DNA of 64,000 bases from Diphasiastrum complanatum (GCA_029204225.1 CM055096.1:43879967-43943966); one strand, 5' to 3'. Positions 25,601 through 40,600 are shown, numbered from the stretch's first letter. The notes: generated from the letters alone by a model not told the origin. A program made the numbers and translations.

Positions 25601-28600
25601 TCACTTGCGGATCAGGATCTGTGCTCTTGCTGCACTTGTTCCGCCTCTGAGCTCACAATAGACTGTAATATAGTACCATATAGTTTCGCCGGGACATGCC
25701 CGATCATTATGGTGCGGTAGTTACTCGGAATCATGGGGTCACCATTGTTATGGATGGGGTGGATAATGTTAGTGCACCAGGAGGATGGGAAACCGGAAAC
25801 AACTGCGGAGTTAAGAAGGGTGGCAATAGTGGGGGCGAGTAAGTTGGAGGCATGGGAAAGGAGTTCAGATTCAAGGTCTTCGATGTCTCTGGCCCTATAA
25901 GACTTCATCTTCTTAATGGTTGCAAGTACCATGTCAGATGTGAAGAAGGAGAACTCAGATGGCCGTGGAGATATGGACATAGGTGCGTCGGTAGGGACCG
26001 TGTATAGGCTAGTAGCATAATCAATCCAAATGCGGAGGTCCTCCAAGAGAGGTGGTGGAGAGCGAGGAATGAACTCATGCCAAAAAGTGCCCGAAGAAGA
26101 GCTGAAACGAAGGTCAATGAGGCGTTTCCCTTCAGAATCATCATGGGAACGCTTCTTACGGCGAAGAGCACGATGGTAGGAGCGTCGGGAAGATCGAAGC
26201 AGATGTGGGGCGTGGATGCGTGAATAGGTTACTGACTGATGGAGAGAACGACACTCGGTATCGTACCAAGGAGGGTGTAGTGGTCGAGGTGTGCATCGGG
26301 TCTTTCTGGGGTGGGGTTTTGTGGGGAGGGTTAGTGATGCAGCTGTGTGGAGAGAGGTGGTGAGAAAATCAGCCTAGGTGTCGACTGGACTGTCATGAGG
26401 AAAGGAGTGTAGAAGTGAAGCCAAGGACTGCCGGTATAGTGGCATGTAAGTGAGATCAAATGTGTACGTGGGTGCTCGGGTAAGCATGGGTAGTGTAGGT
26501 GAATGAGTGGGTGGAAGGTGGCCGATGTCGAAGGAGAGAAATGAGTGATCCAAAAGGGTGGTGGGGAAAATGTGGAAGTCAGAAACTGTGGGTACAAAGG
26601 ATGGTGACCCCATGAGACAGTCAACGACACTATGTCCTCCACTGTGAGGGTGGCATGTATAACTGTCTGAATGTGGCCAGCAGGGTAAGCCATTATAAAT
26701 GGCTAGCTCATGTGCCTCTCCAAACTGCAATAAGTGCTCACCAAATGAAGTAGTAGGTTCCAAACTGTCCGCGGAGGTCCTGGTAACTCCAAGCATATCA
26801 CTGTCCAGGGCACGAACACGTAGTTGATCAGTGATGTCAAAGAACTATGTCTGTCGTGAAGATGTCCGGGCATTAAAATCCCTTGTGAGGAGAATATGCC
26901 CCTGCTCTGAGAATATGATAATATCTGGTGAGAGGTCCTGATATGGAGATCCAATACCCTCAGCAAAAGACGAGGACTCTGGTGGAAAGTAACATGCTGC
27001 AATAAAAAGATCTCAGTTACGGACTACAGGATACAGGCCTACTGGGCTACTCTGCATATATTCCGCAGGCCTCTTCACATTTATTGTTGGTTATGTATAT
27101 TTCTGGTTACGCATTTTATATTAGTCATGTACAGGCCCCAAAGCCTTTTTATATGCTTATGACCCGCACTGGGTCCTTTTTTATGACATTGACTGGCCTT
27201 GGGCCCTTATTATATGGTTATATGTGGAGTGGGGGCCCGTAGGAGGGCGCCTATTTTCCCTCCACATTTTGCCTCCCTTTACTTTTGAATTCCTATTTTA
27301 GGGTTCATTGGTAGGGTATTTATAGGGGCATTTGTACACTCATTTTGCAGATTATTGATTGGTACTGCTTGGGCTCTTCGTGGGAGAACCTATTGTCTTG
27401 TCTATTGCTGGTAGGGCTTTAGTCTATTGTTGTCTTTTATGCTTCATTGATTCAACACCTGAGATTTTGATCATAACCTGGTATCAGAGCACTTTCCTGA
27501 TTGCTGAATTTCAGATCTGATTTTCTGATTGGGTGCCCATTTTCCTTGCTGATTTTTTCTCTCTTTGCTGAGGGCTTTCGTCTCTTTGCTTTAGCAACAT
27601 TCAGCACAGTTTGGAGGAGGACCAACTCCCATCAGAGCATTTTCCTTGGCAGAGCTTTAGCAGATAGTTAGCAAAAGTACTTCCGCTAAATTTGGCAGCC
27701 GGAAAAAATTTATTTATTTATTTATTTTTTTTGGGCAAATTATTTCCGGCGCCCAAGTTCCAAATCCTTTTCCCTCTTTTTTTTGAATCCTCCATTTGAT
27801 TCAGGGAGAAGATTCCCAGCCATCTTTTCAGCATTGATTGGAGGCTGTCCAGCGCCCTACTTCATCACATTTTTCAGCCATTGTTCCAGCAGAGTTTCAG
27901 CCATATTTCAGTTTTGATTGGAGGCTGTCCATCGCCCTATTTCATCACGTTTTCCACAGATTTCCAGCCATATTTTTAGCATGGATTGGAGGCTGTCCAG
28001 CACCCACTTTCATTCTCCTTGTGGTCACATTTTCCAGCCAGCTCTTCGCACACGCTTGGAGCTCTATCGAGAGGTATCTTTGCTGGTTTTTCCTTGCTTT
28101 CCACACCTTTTCTTGACATTTGTCATTTCCTTTCTTGCTCTTAGTGTCGTTTGTGTACCTAAAGCGTATTTGGGGTGACGACAAAAGTCCGCTCCCTCCG
28201 ATATTAACCTTTTCTTACACTCACTTCACTTCCTGCATTCCTTGACCATGGATACTTCCCCTACATCTTCTGAGCCGCGCATACCGTCTTCCACTTACCT
28301 TGACGAAGTACGACATGAATTCCGAGATCATCTTAGGGAAGCCATGAGTGATGTACGCACTGATTTACGCCAGGAGTTACGAGAGACGTTCACTGCTCTT
28401 TCTGCCCAGATTGCTACACTATCATTACAGTCCAGTGTTTCTCCACTATCTCCACCTGTTTCCCCACAACGTACATTTCCACCACCTGAGACTCCTTCAT
28501 CTTCTGGTCCTTTGCCACGAGACTTTAAGGATAAGGTTCAGCTTCCTGTGTATTTTGGGTCATCCGATGGGAATGAACTCGAGAATTGGTATTCTAAGCT

Positions 28601-31600
28601 TGAGACCTACTTCCTTATGTTTCCTAAGACTGACATTCAGCGGATACATTTGGCTGCTTTACATTTGGAGGGCCGTGCTGCTACTTGGTGGCGCATGTTT
28701 CGCCAAACGGCTTCACACCCTGGCCTTGCTAGTTGGACAGAGTTTATGACAGCACTCCGCCTAGCGATGATTGATCCTCAGTGGCTTATTCGACAGCGCG
28801 ACATCTTTCACAATTTATCTCACACTGGTGACTTGGCTGCTTATACAACACGGTTTACAGAGCTTTCCTATCTATTCCCAGATATTTCTACATTGGAGCT
28901 CATCTCTCGCTACGTTGCTGGTCTACGAGGCGCTCACTCTTTCTCACGCCATCTCCCTTGCTACCGCACTACAGCACAAGTACTCTCCCATCTCTTCCTC
29001 TGTTTCTCGTCCTTCGCGTCCTTTCACACGTCCTATTTTTTCCTCTCCATCCTCTGCTAGTCCCACATCTGTCAGTTCACCTTCGTCCACTCTTCCTTCT
29101 GCACCACGTCCTCCTTTTTCTCCTCGTCCTGTTTTTGTTCGTCCCTACTCACAGCCTGAGATGTCTGAGATTCGTGAAAAGCACTTATGTTTCAACTGTA
29201 AGAGTCCTGATCATATCACCCATGATTGCCGACAGCCTGCCACTGTTACTGCCGTCTATTTCCATGATGTTGACACACCTGATGATAGTCATGATTCTGC
29301 CATATGCCTTCATATTCTTGATGATGACCCACCTGTTGATCAGTTTGCCAGACCCACTGAGCCTGTTCCTGATCCCCCTGATCTAGCTGTATGCCATGCT
29401 CAGCTTGCTTATGCTACTTGGGCCAATAAGTCGGGTCCACGCCATATCCGTCTTCGCGTACGTATCACTGGTCGTGAGTTTATTGCCCTTGTTGACACGG
29501 GTAGCACTCACTCGTTTCTCAACAGTCATATTACTACACGCATTCGTGCTATGCCAGTCACTACGCCTCATCCCCTGCATGTTAAGGTTGCCCGCACACA
29601 CTCTTTTCCTAGCACGCAGATGTATCAGCAGCTTTAATATCGGATTGGAGACTTCCTTGGTCAGGCAGATTTTCATATTATTCCACTTACATGGTACGAT
29701 CTTATCCTCGGTGCTGATTGGTTTGCATCCCTTGGTGCGGTTATAGTAGACCTCCAGCAGCAGATATTGACATTCTCTCATGATGGTACTCAGCATATAT
29801 TTTCCGGTATTGATTCTCGGCAGGACTATCAGCTTATTTCCGGGAAGTAGTTCATACGGAGCCTCCCGAAGGCCCACTGTGCGGCGATTCTTTCTGTTCA
29901 GCCAGTTCAGCCTATTGCGGATGCACCATATAGACCTTGTTTCCTCTGCATCACCTCCTTCTCGTCCTCCTTTTCGTATGTCTATTGTTGAGCGCGAGGA
30001 AGTCCAGCGTCAGGTGTTTGATTTATTACGTCAAGGCCTTATTGTTCCTAGCCACAGTCCTTTTGGTGCTCCTGTTTTACTTGTTGATAAGAAGGATGGT
30101 ACTAAACGTCTATGTATTGATTATCGTGCTTTAAATAAACTTACTATCCGTAATCAGTACCCTATCCCTCATATGGATGACCTGTTTGACCAGTTAGGCC
30201 AAGCCAAGATCTTTTCTAAACTTGACCTCTGTTTCGGTTATCACCAGATTCGTATGCATCCTCCTGATGAGCACAAGACAGCTTTCCGTACCCACTTTGG
30301 TCTGTATGAGTTTCGTGTCCTTCCTTTTGGTGTTACCAATGGCCCACTCACTTTTCAGAATGTCATGAATAACATCTTTCATCCTCTGCTTTGAAAGTGT
30401 GTCACTGTTTATTTTGACGATATCCTCATTTATAGCACCACTCTCTCTTCATGTTCAGCACGTTCGTTCTGTTTTTGTTTTGTTAGTTACTCATCATATG
30501 TATGCTAAACGTTCTAAATGTTCTTTTGCTGTTGTACAAATCGAGTTTTGGGGCTTCTTTGTTACTAATGGTACTGTTCGTCTCGACCCTCGTAAGGTCC
30601 GTTCTATTCTTTCATGGCCTGTGCCTGCTGATGTTCATGATGTTCGTATGTTTCTTGGTTTTGCTATCCATCTTTGTAAACCAGTTGCTCATTTTGCCAC
30701 TATTGCATCTCCTTTGCATGCTCTGTTGAAAAAGGAAACTTCGTTTGCTTGGACTCCCGCATGTTAGTCAACTTTTGGTACTTTGAAGGTTAAGCTTACC
30801 ACTGCCCCTGTTTATGTCTTCCAGATTTTTCCCAGCGTTTTGCTGTTGAGACTGATGCTAGTTCCACAGGATTAGGTGCTTTGTTACGTCAGCAGCGTCA
30901 GTGTGTTATTGCATATGAATCCCGTCGTCTTCGTTCGTATGAGCAGCGCTATTCCACTCATGAAAAAAAGTTGCTTGCTATCATTTTTGCTTTAAAGAAG
31001 TGGCGTCATTATCTGTATCGTGTTCCGTTTGATGTTTTTACTGATCACCAGTCACTTCGTTATATGTACACACAAAAGGATCTTAGTGATCGTCAGTACC
31101 GTTGGCTTCAGTTTTTACAGTCCTTTCATTTTGATATTCATTATAAGCCTGGTAAGAGTAACGCTGCTGCTGATGCTTTGTCTCGTTTACCTGCTCTTAC
31201 TTACAGTCTTGTTACGTCTCCCCACTCTTGGTATGATGATCTTCCTCAGGCTTATGCCACATGTCCAGACTTTTGTGATATTATGTCGTCTGCCTCTCGT
31301 CCTTCCTCTCACCCTCACCAGGTTTATTCCATTGTTAATCATCGTTTGTTTCACTATGGTTCGTTATGTATTCCCAGCACTCTCGACATACGTCCATAGC
31401 TCCTTCTTGATGCCCATTCCTCTCCTGTTGGTGGCCATTTTGGTTTTCAGAAGTCCTTGTTCCATTTGAAAGAACACTTTTATTGGCCTTCCATGAAGCG
31501 TGAGCTTTCCCACCTTATTCATACTTGTGAATTTTGCCTTCGTAACAAGTATTCCCATGAAAAACCTGGCGGTCTCCTTCAAAGTTGGCCTATTCCTTCC

Positions 31601-34600
31601 CGCCAATGGACTGATATATCTATGGACTTCATTTTAGGTCTTCCCCGTACTCAGCGTGGTCATGACTCTTGTTTGGTGGCAGTTGATAGGTTTTCTAAAC
31701 AAGCTCATTTCATACCAGTCAGACGTACTATTACAACAGAGCAGTGTGGTCGTATATTTCTTTCTGAGATTTTCCGCTTACATGGTCTCCCATGATCTAT
31801 ACTTACTGATCGGGATACCAAGTTTACATTAGGTTTTTGGACAGAGCTTATGCATATCTTGGATGTTAGGATACTTATGGGCACTGCTCATCATTCTTCT
31901 ACGGATGGTCAGTCTGAGGTTATTAACCGGGTATTGGAGGATTATTTACGACATTATGTTTCTCTTTCTAATTGTGATTGGGATCAGCATTTATGTTTGG
32001 CTGAGTATAGTTATAACAGTTCTGTTAGTTCCAGCACAGGTGTTTCTCCTTTCCTGCTTGCTCATGGATACTCACCAGTTCTACCCGGTATACCTGCTCC
32101 TCCAGATGATGCACCTGTTACTATTTCATCTTATCTTTCGAGTGCTCGGGAGATTATTACTAGTGCTGCTACTCATTTACAACATATTCAGCAGCGGTAT
32201 AGGACCATTGTTGATCATCATCGACGCCATGTTGAGTTTGCAGAGGGAGATACTGTTTTTCTCCGGTTACGCTTTGCTCGCCATCGTTTTGTACAGGGTC
32301 TTGCTTCTACTAAGACGCTTGCGCCGCGCTATTATGGGCCTTTTCAGATTCTTGAGCGCCTCAGTCCAGTTACATATTGTCTTGAGTTACCTGTTGCTAC
32401 TCAGGCTTGTGATATCTTTCATGTCAGTTTATTACGTGCTGCTATTGAGGATGATGCTCCTTGAGATTCGTCATTTCCTACAGATCCAGAGCTTTTTCCA
32501 TTCCTGCCAGCTGCTATTTTACGGGTGCGCTTATTGCATAGTCGTCGTCATCGGCAGGTTCAGTTTTTGGTCCAGTGGGATGGTCGTCCTATTGAGGAGG
32601 CTACTTGGGAGCCCATTGATGTTTTTTTATCATACCCCTATCCTGGCTGATCAGGCTCGATCACTTGCAGCTACCATTGCTTCTCGGGATGCTCCGGCTT
32701 CTCTTGATGTTCCTTTCTCAGATGGGATATCTTGATGCAGTATTTTTCTCTGGCACTGGTTCTTATCTTATTTTGTCTACATTGGGGGCAATGTTCTTTA
32801 TAGCCAGGGAGGGTTACGGACTACAGGATACAGGCCTACTAGGCTACTCTGCATATATTCCGCAGGCCTCTTTACATTTACTGGTGGTTATGTATATTTC
32901 TGGTTACGCATTTTATATTAGTCATGTATAGGCCCCAAAGCCTTTCTATATGCTTATGACCCGCACTGGGTCCTTTTTTATGACATTGACTGGCCTTGGG
33001 CCCTTATTATATGGTTATATGTGGAGTGGGGGCCCGTAGGAGGGCGCACTATTTTCCCTCCACATTTTGCCTCCCTTTACTTTTGAATTCCTATTTTAGG
33101 GTTCATTGGTAGGGTATTTATAGGGGCATTTGTACACTCATTTTTCAGATTATTGATTGGTATTGCTTGGGCTCTTCGTGGGAGAACCTATTGTCTTGTC
33201 TATTGCTTGTAGGGCTTTAGTCTATTGCTGTCTTTTATGCTTCATTGATTTAACACCTGAGATTTTGATCATAACTATCTCTATCCAAGCCAATATCCTG
33301 CCCCACGATGTGAGTCCATATGTAGCAGGCCTGTTCGTCATGTCGGATGAAGTCAATACTCAAATGAAGAGCCTCTCTATACAAGCAGGCGACCCCACCT
33401 GAACGTCGTCCACTAGCAGATCTAATCTCTTGTCGGAATACTGAGTCCCATCTGTATCCAGAAAAAGAAGGAAGGCCTTGCTTTGGGCTCTCGTGTGTCT
33501 CCATGAAGAATAATATATCTCTACCTGTAAGAAAATCAACAAGGTCCCCTGTCGCAGAAGATGAGTGTATGCCAGCACAATTGCACACTCCAATCCGAAG
33601 GTGGTGTGGATGGGGCCCCGGGGTGGTCCCACCCCCGGGCACCCCAAATCCCTAGCACTGGGATCTACTAGGTGCACTATCAAGAAAGCGCACTCGTCCA
33701 TCTTGGTAAATGACTCGTCTGCTAGACTCACGGAACTGGTGATGTACAAGTAGTTGAAATACAGAGGATAGATGGGAAACATGCTCAGCAAGAGACTGAC
33801 TAAAAATAAGAATATCATCAAAATAAACCAAGATACAATGACTAAGAAGCGGACGCATGACATTATTCATCACATTCTGGAACGTAGGAGGGCCATTAGT
33901 AACACCAAAAGGAAGCACACGAAATTCATATAAACCAAGATGAGTACGAAAAGCAGTCTTATGTTCGTCAGAAGGGTGCATCCTGATTTGGTAATATCCA
34001 AAACGAAGGTCTATCTTGGAAAAGATTTTAGAGGTACCGAGCTGGTCAAAGAGGTCATCCATGTGTGGAATAGGGTACTGATTACGAATAGTCAACTTAT
34101 TTAAAGCACGGTAATCAATACAAAGGCGTTTGGTACCATCTTTCTTACTAACAAGGAGAACAGGGGCACCGCCTCCACATAGACTAATTTGGCCAGCTAC
34201 CAGCTTTCCTGCCAGCTGGCGGCCAGGCCACACCCCTCCCGCTCTTCGCTGGTTTTTTCTTTATTCTCCCTGCGGACAGACAGGGTTCTTCGCTGCTGGT
34301 CAGCGGGACTAGAGGAAAAACCGTTTTTTAAAAAAGTAGGGGGCCCGCAGAATAGCAGTCCGCTATGCTGCATCTGAGCGGAACTGGAATCTGCAGCAGC
34401 CTGCCACCTGTCCAGTCCTGGACAGTGCCACGTGGCAGGGTTTCGCTGAGCCTAAAACTGTGGTTTTTTTTTTAACTTCAAAAAAGTTGAAAACAGCAGA
34501 AAGAAGGAAACAGAAAGGTGCCATGCCCTTTTATTCATGTATAAACCCAAGGAACTTTTGTTATTCATTTTGTAATTATCTATCTAGAGTGGGCTATTTT

Positions 34601-37600
34601 CCCTCCAAACGTTCTGCCTCCCTTGATTATTTGAATCCTGCTTTTAGGGTTCTTCAAGAGACTATGAATAGGCATTAGAAACACTAATTTCTCATCTTAT
34701 TGATGTGGAAATGCTTGAGCTCTTTGTGGGAGAATCCACTGCTATTGTTTGTAGGCCCTAGTCATTGATATTATGCGATGCTTTTGGTCATTCTTTAAAG
34801 GAAAACTATCATTTGCTTCATGTATTGTCTCTTGATGCTTCATTGATATCAATATACATGATTGTGTTCATTACATAGTGACTTTGAGGAGAGTTTGCCA
34901 GAAGATGAACACACGAGATGCAAATATTAGGGTCTGCCATGTGCATTAGAATTACCAGCTACCATTGGTCAATGCTATGTAGGGCGCATAAGCCTAAAAC
35001 AGACATCTATGTATTGGGACATGGGCCACACTTCAAGTGACACTGATTTTTTTTTTTCTATCTCATCTCTTGTTTATGCTTTTTAATTTCCAACTTAAGA
35101 CCTATGTGATGTTGTGGCGTTGTTAGTATTTAATTGAATTAAATTTACAGTTTTGCAGTGTATGCATGGTTTGATAAGGAATCTGTGCTCAAAGCTGGAA
35201 AGAAAACAACATTGCTAATTGCATTGTCTAGTAGCTACTTAATATGACAACACATTTATAAGTAAATGCATGTTTTTTCAAACATTATCTTGTTGTGTCC
35301 ATGGATAGTTGAAAATATCCAACCAAGAATTACTAATAATATACTATTGGCTTAATTTGCAACTATTATAATAAATAAAATTATCATGTCAAACATAGAT
35401 GCATGCAAGCAGTAAAAGTCAGAAACATGCACGTCCAATATAAAAAAGCAAAGGCATGCATAAACATGCATGACTCATATCACCCTCATGCAGCATCATG
35501 TCAAAATAAGGGCAGAGACACATCCATTTATTACTAATCAAGCACGTAGACAAGAACAAGATCCACTAACCTTGCAAAATTCACCAGCACGAAGAAAGGT
35601 TGTTACTTGACACATGAATCACCTTTTAAAACAATACATGACTAGAAATATGTTATCTACCAAGGAGGAGAAATCCATTACAAGATATTCACATGGAAGA
35701 TCTCATACAAGAATCAATGCTCTAGAACTGAACCTCCATGATAATACATTCATGAGCAGGAAAAGTCTCAACTTGCATCCATGTGAGAATCCCTATTCTA
35801 GAACTCACGCTTCATCATAGTCACATCTGTGAGAAGGAAAGATTTATTCTAGCCTTAACTGGCATCCAAAATAAACTGTATGGATGGAAAAAATATCAGA
35901 AAGACTAGGCCACATCACAAGATCAACATATACCACTACAAGACGCTAAGGATAGAAAGATTCAGGATTAGTGACACTCTGATTGCATCTTACATTAGAC
36001 AATCAGGTCGCAAAGTACATTCAACAACCCCAATGAAAAATCTAATCCTTGGGAAGAGGGAATCTTCATATCAAACCTTCATGCAAGCTTGTATGCACCT
36101 GTGGGAGCTTTAGGATGGGGAAGGAAGAGAATTATCTTGTCCTAAGTCCAGCAAGCACTACAAACCAACACCTAGCCATAGGAAAATCCAAAAGCATATT
36201 GAAGGAAAGCCAAACCATGGAAAGGCTTATCACTTGCACACTATACAAAGTAGGCAGAAAATTTCTCCCTTGCCAATAGTAGATCCAACTCTACAGATGG
36301 GACTCCCTCCATGCAGATCCTCAAGATGACAACAACAGTCTTTTCTTGGCTCTAGAGTGTTCTTTCTGCACCTTGCACTCCAAGCAGCAAGATGGATCAG
36401 GCATGGATGATTTCAGCATGCGTAGATACCATTTGATCAAGCCATATATAGCATGCACCATTTTGATCAATAGTAATCGTTGGTTCTTTCCCTGCAAGGT
36501 GTTAACTCTACACCTTTTGTACTTAACAACCCAACTATCAAATAAACTACCATGTTCCCAGGATCACCAAATTATAAAAACACTTGAACAAACAGCACCT
36601 TCAATCATTTGGCTGTCCCATTGAGTAAATAGTACCTTTGTTTACTTGTGTGATTGGTACGTTTAACTACTCAGCTACCCTACTAGTAAAGAGACCATCT
36701 GTCCAGTGTCTAGCCTACATAGTCAATAAGTTTGACTGGGTCTGTCTCTCCATGCAATTGTTACTTTGACTGTACTAAGCAATCAGTGCCTTTAGTTACT
36801 TACACATGCACCTAAATGATAAGTTGGCAAATTAGATTTCTACATGTTGGACCATTCCACAATTAAGACATATATATAGTAAAAAGAAAAAATGCTACAC
36901 CAATCACACTACCACTAGAATAATGAAAACTTATTACATAACAAAGTTGCACAACATGCATGTGAAACCCTAAAGGCTAAGTGCTAAGAAACACAATCAA
37001 TAAATCAAGAATTTAGAACATTGCAAAGCCTTGGTAGATTAGGAAAAGTGGACACACATGCATTATTGAATCATAGCAACTCATGCTATCTATACATCAA
37101 GTAGCCTATGATCTCATATCCTATGCTACCATTGTAGACATAAGCTTTACTACTTTAAAACTAGCAAGAATTGATACTTGAAAATTTGGATCACTTTGTG
37201 AATTGATTTATCCTAAAGAGCATTCATGCATTCTTTGAAAATCATGGCCTTTAGGGCGTCATCTAAGCTCCAAGAATCTTTGCCAAGACTAATTTCTCAA
37301 GGAAGAGGATGTGCAAGCATATAGGGGTGGTACCTCCACTTGCCTTCAGTAAAAATAAGATGTATTGCATAAAAAGCATATGCTCACTAAAGGGAAGATA
37401 TGCAAGTAAAGTAGAGATCCACTACTGCCATGCCACTGAAAGAACCATTAGAACTATAAACAAAGCCAAACCATTCCCAAATTATAAAAAGCTATGAAGA
37501 ACTCCCTTTGTGGTTCCACTACCTTAATACCTTTTCGTATGCATCAATTCCAACATACTATAGTTGAACCCCACCAATGATGTGGTTCTTGATTAACCTA

Positions 37601-40600
37601 TATACCCTAGATGTAGTTTGGCATTTAATTTCAGGACTAAATGGAATGATTTTGTCGTATTATGGGACTTGATACCCCTTTCTAAGTACCTAATATGGTC
37701 CATAAAGGAGCTAGACATTAATTAACAAGTACTTAGTCCCTCTAACTGCTCTACACAATGAGTTCCTTCGTGATAGCTCAAGCCACCAAGTAGTTGATTC
37801 CTTTGACGACTCAAACAACTTAGCTAGCCTGCTGAATGAAAAATTGTTTCTTAGATTCCGAAAACATCACATCACAATAACTTATTATCATGCAATTGAT
37901 AGAGCTGCCAAAAGTGTGCACATGGCCATCACTAGAACAACTGTATTAATTTCCAAATGACAACATGTGAAATAGCTTGGGATATAGAATACTTATCTTA
38001 AATATGATTTACTTTTGAGCAAATTCAAGCTTATTTACTTTGACTAATTGGACAATTTACCATTTATCTTAAAAAAAAATACCATTCTTCACAAGCCAAT
38101 ATCAAGATGTATTTCTTTCGGTCCAAGAAATATTTCTAGGCTTTCACATGTCTGCACAAATTTCATAGTAGTTTTTTTTTATATTATTCCAAGCTTTTGT
38201 TAGCAAAAGATATCAATCAAGCTTTTTGTTCTTTTTCTCTCTTACGATTCCTTTCTCTATATTTATAACTACTTCATCACTATCCAAATAGAAAGCATTT
38301 TCAAAACCTTAGGAAGAATGACTAATATGATTAATAGAATGAGTTAAGGAAACAAACTAGGATATCTTACAGATTCTAGAGGTTTGCGCAATTTGTTCTC
38401 AAGGTACACATGGAAGTTGATTTGCATGTTATGAATCAAAGCCACCAATGGATCCTCGGACATTTCATCCTACAAAATAAAATAGAATTAGTGCGAAAGA
38501 TCATAGTATGGTTGATGAGTAATGGTGGATCAGACATCATTCTGAGTCATCGGATTTGGATTAGTAGATGGATGGAGCAGAAGGGTTGTACCCGAAGTTT
38601 GAAGGACCATAAATAAGGGTTCTCTATTAAAAAAATTTCATTTGGAAATGGCTAAAGAAACCGGACATTTAAACTGGACTTCTCTTCATTTGAAAACTTC
38701 AGGTTTTGGGATTCTGTATGATATTTAATTGAAGGCATCTTTGGCAACCTTTTGAGCTTCTTCCATACTCCAGAGGGCACTGTTGGTGGGACGGTAAGCA
38801 TCTTTGTTGCTATTTTATATGTCAAATTATTCTCTATAATGCGATCAAATTCAAAAGGTAATTGACATGAAAATACTAGTAAGAATTACTTACCTGAAGC
38901 TTGCTAGAATTTGCGACAAGTACATAGGGAATTCTTTCACCGATATGAAATTGTCGATCAGGATCTTGCCTCTTCATTCTTATTGCAAGAGAAACATGTG
39001 GCCCTCGACCTTCCTCTGCAGTCAAAGCACTCCCACTATCTTTCTTCGGGCTTTTAGTAGCAGCTGCAAGTCTAGCAATGTCTTGACCATCAACCCTCCA
39101 TAATCCCTATAAGTGCAATATATTATTCTGGAATCAAATAAGTACTTGATTTCTATGTAGGCAATCAAACACATCATCTCTTTTCAATGAACCACATTGA
39201 TGCAAAAGATGCAATTTATATCTAGGTCATTATACATAAAGCACATAAGAGAAAGAGAAAGAGCAAAGTGTGTCATCATATGGGAGTCGTACATCTCTAT
39301 AGTAGAAAGGTGTTGGGGGCATTGGTGGGGTCCACCATTTGAATAGTGCAACATAGTTAGCAACTATAGGGACAATGTCGGATGCAAATGTAAGGATAGT
39401 GTCGGATGCTACTCTGTCAGATGGAAGGGTCATTACATGCAGAGTACTGATATCATTATGGGGTCATGCTTTAGCGACCATTGATTGTGTCAACACCACT
39501 CTTTGTGAACAAGAAGTTCAGGAAGAGGATCCAGTCAATGTTACCATAATAAACTCCACGGATATCAACACTCTCATCCTGCCTTTATACATGATAGATG
39601 CACTCCCTATTGAGTGGCTACCTAAAGATGCGTCGGTATACATGAGTGTTTACTGGTTGTGGATGTTGCACACAAGCCAATGGTGATGGAAGTTTAATCG
39701 CTCTCGATATAAGATGCTTTCCTAATCACTTTGAATCCAACAAGTGAATAAGCTGGTCGTCAGATAACTCATGTTCTCCCATAATAGGAATCCCATCCTC
39801 ACTAGTGGATAATTTAGTAGCAAAATTGAATGAATTAGAGGGCCAATACTCAAGTTAAAAGAATAAAAGGTGTTTCCCACCTATTTTGGAATTTAAAAGT
39901 TTAGAGAGGTACAAATTAGCCGATAGGAAGAAGGGCCAATACCTAAACTCCACTATACATAGTAGTTCATTGTACTCCAATATTATGTTCAATCAAGAGA
40001 AACTTGAGATCTATCATACTGAAAATTGGATGTCCTTGCTTCTATACTCTCTTCTTCTATCTCATCTTGTTATGGTCTTGGTGTCTATGCTCCTTTTGTG
40101 ATTATTGGTATTTGCTATTCTTGCTATTTCTGAAGAGAGACGGGAGAGGAAAAAGTACTTATCATGTGACATGAATGCATGAAATAAGATTCAAACATTG
40201 TGAACTACACAATCTACTTGTAGGATGACGAGCAAAAAGAGGCTAAAAGACACATGATTATCACTACCTAAAAGTACAAAAAGAAGTTCTAAAAACTAGT
40301 GAAAAATGGACTGTCAGAGTTACGAATAGAGCCACAACTGATCTAGAGCTAAGCTATGAAAGCATCACATAAGCAAGACTTAAGCTATGAAAGCAGCACA
40401 TAAGCAAGACTTACCCCTAGAAAGCAGGAAAGAGACAGATTAAGGAGACTAAAGAGAGAGATCAATATCATCAGCTGAATAACAAATGACACAGTTTCTT
40501 TACTTATAGCCAAGAGGAAGCCCTAAAAGAAAGCTTCCGGTGGCTAGGGCCCAACTGGGAGGGAAAATAGTGCGCCCTCCAAGAAGGCCCCCACTCTCCA

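Larger units (their letters stand above)
27015..33276 (+). mobile_element. Nearly complete chromodomain gypsy retrotransposon nested in a LINE
   Basis: 6262 bp with LTRs 27015-27478 and 32812-33276 and a 5-bp target duplication ATCTC (27010-27014 and 33277-33281). The order is gag, protease, RT, RNase H, integrase, chromodomain, purine tract, LTR, as in chromoviruses. At least seven in-frame stops and several frameshifts interrupt the polyprotein, so it is inactive. LTR ends are AGTTA...TAACT, with G in place of A at the start of the 3' LTR and C in place of T at the end of the 5' LTR. Confidence 0.92.

Noticed and set aside
33652-34233. Functional fusion gene
   Set aside because: Both parts are partial retroelement domains and the frame start is unrelated sequence; it is reported as a joint and not as a working gene.
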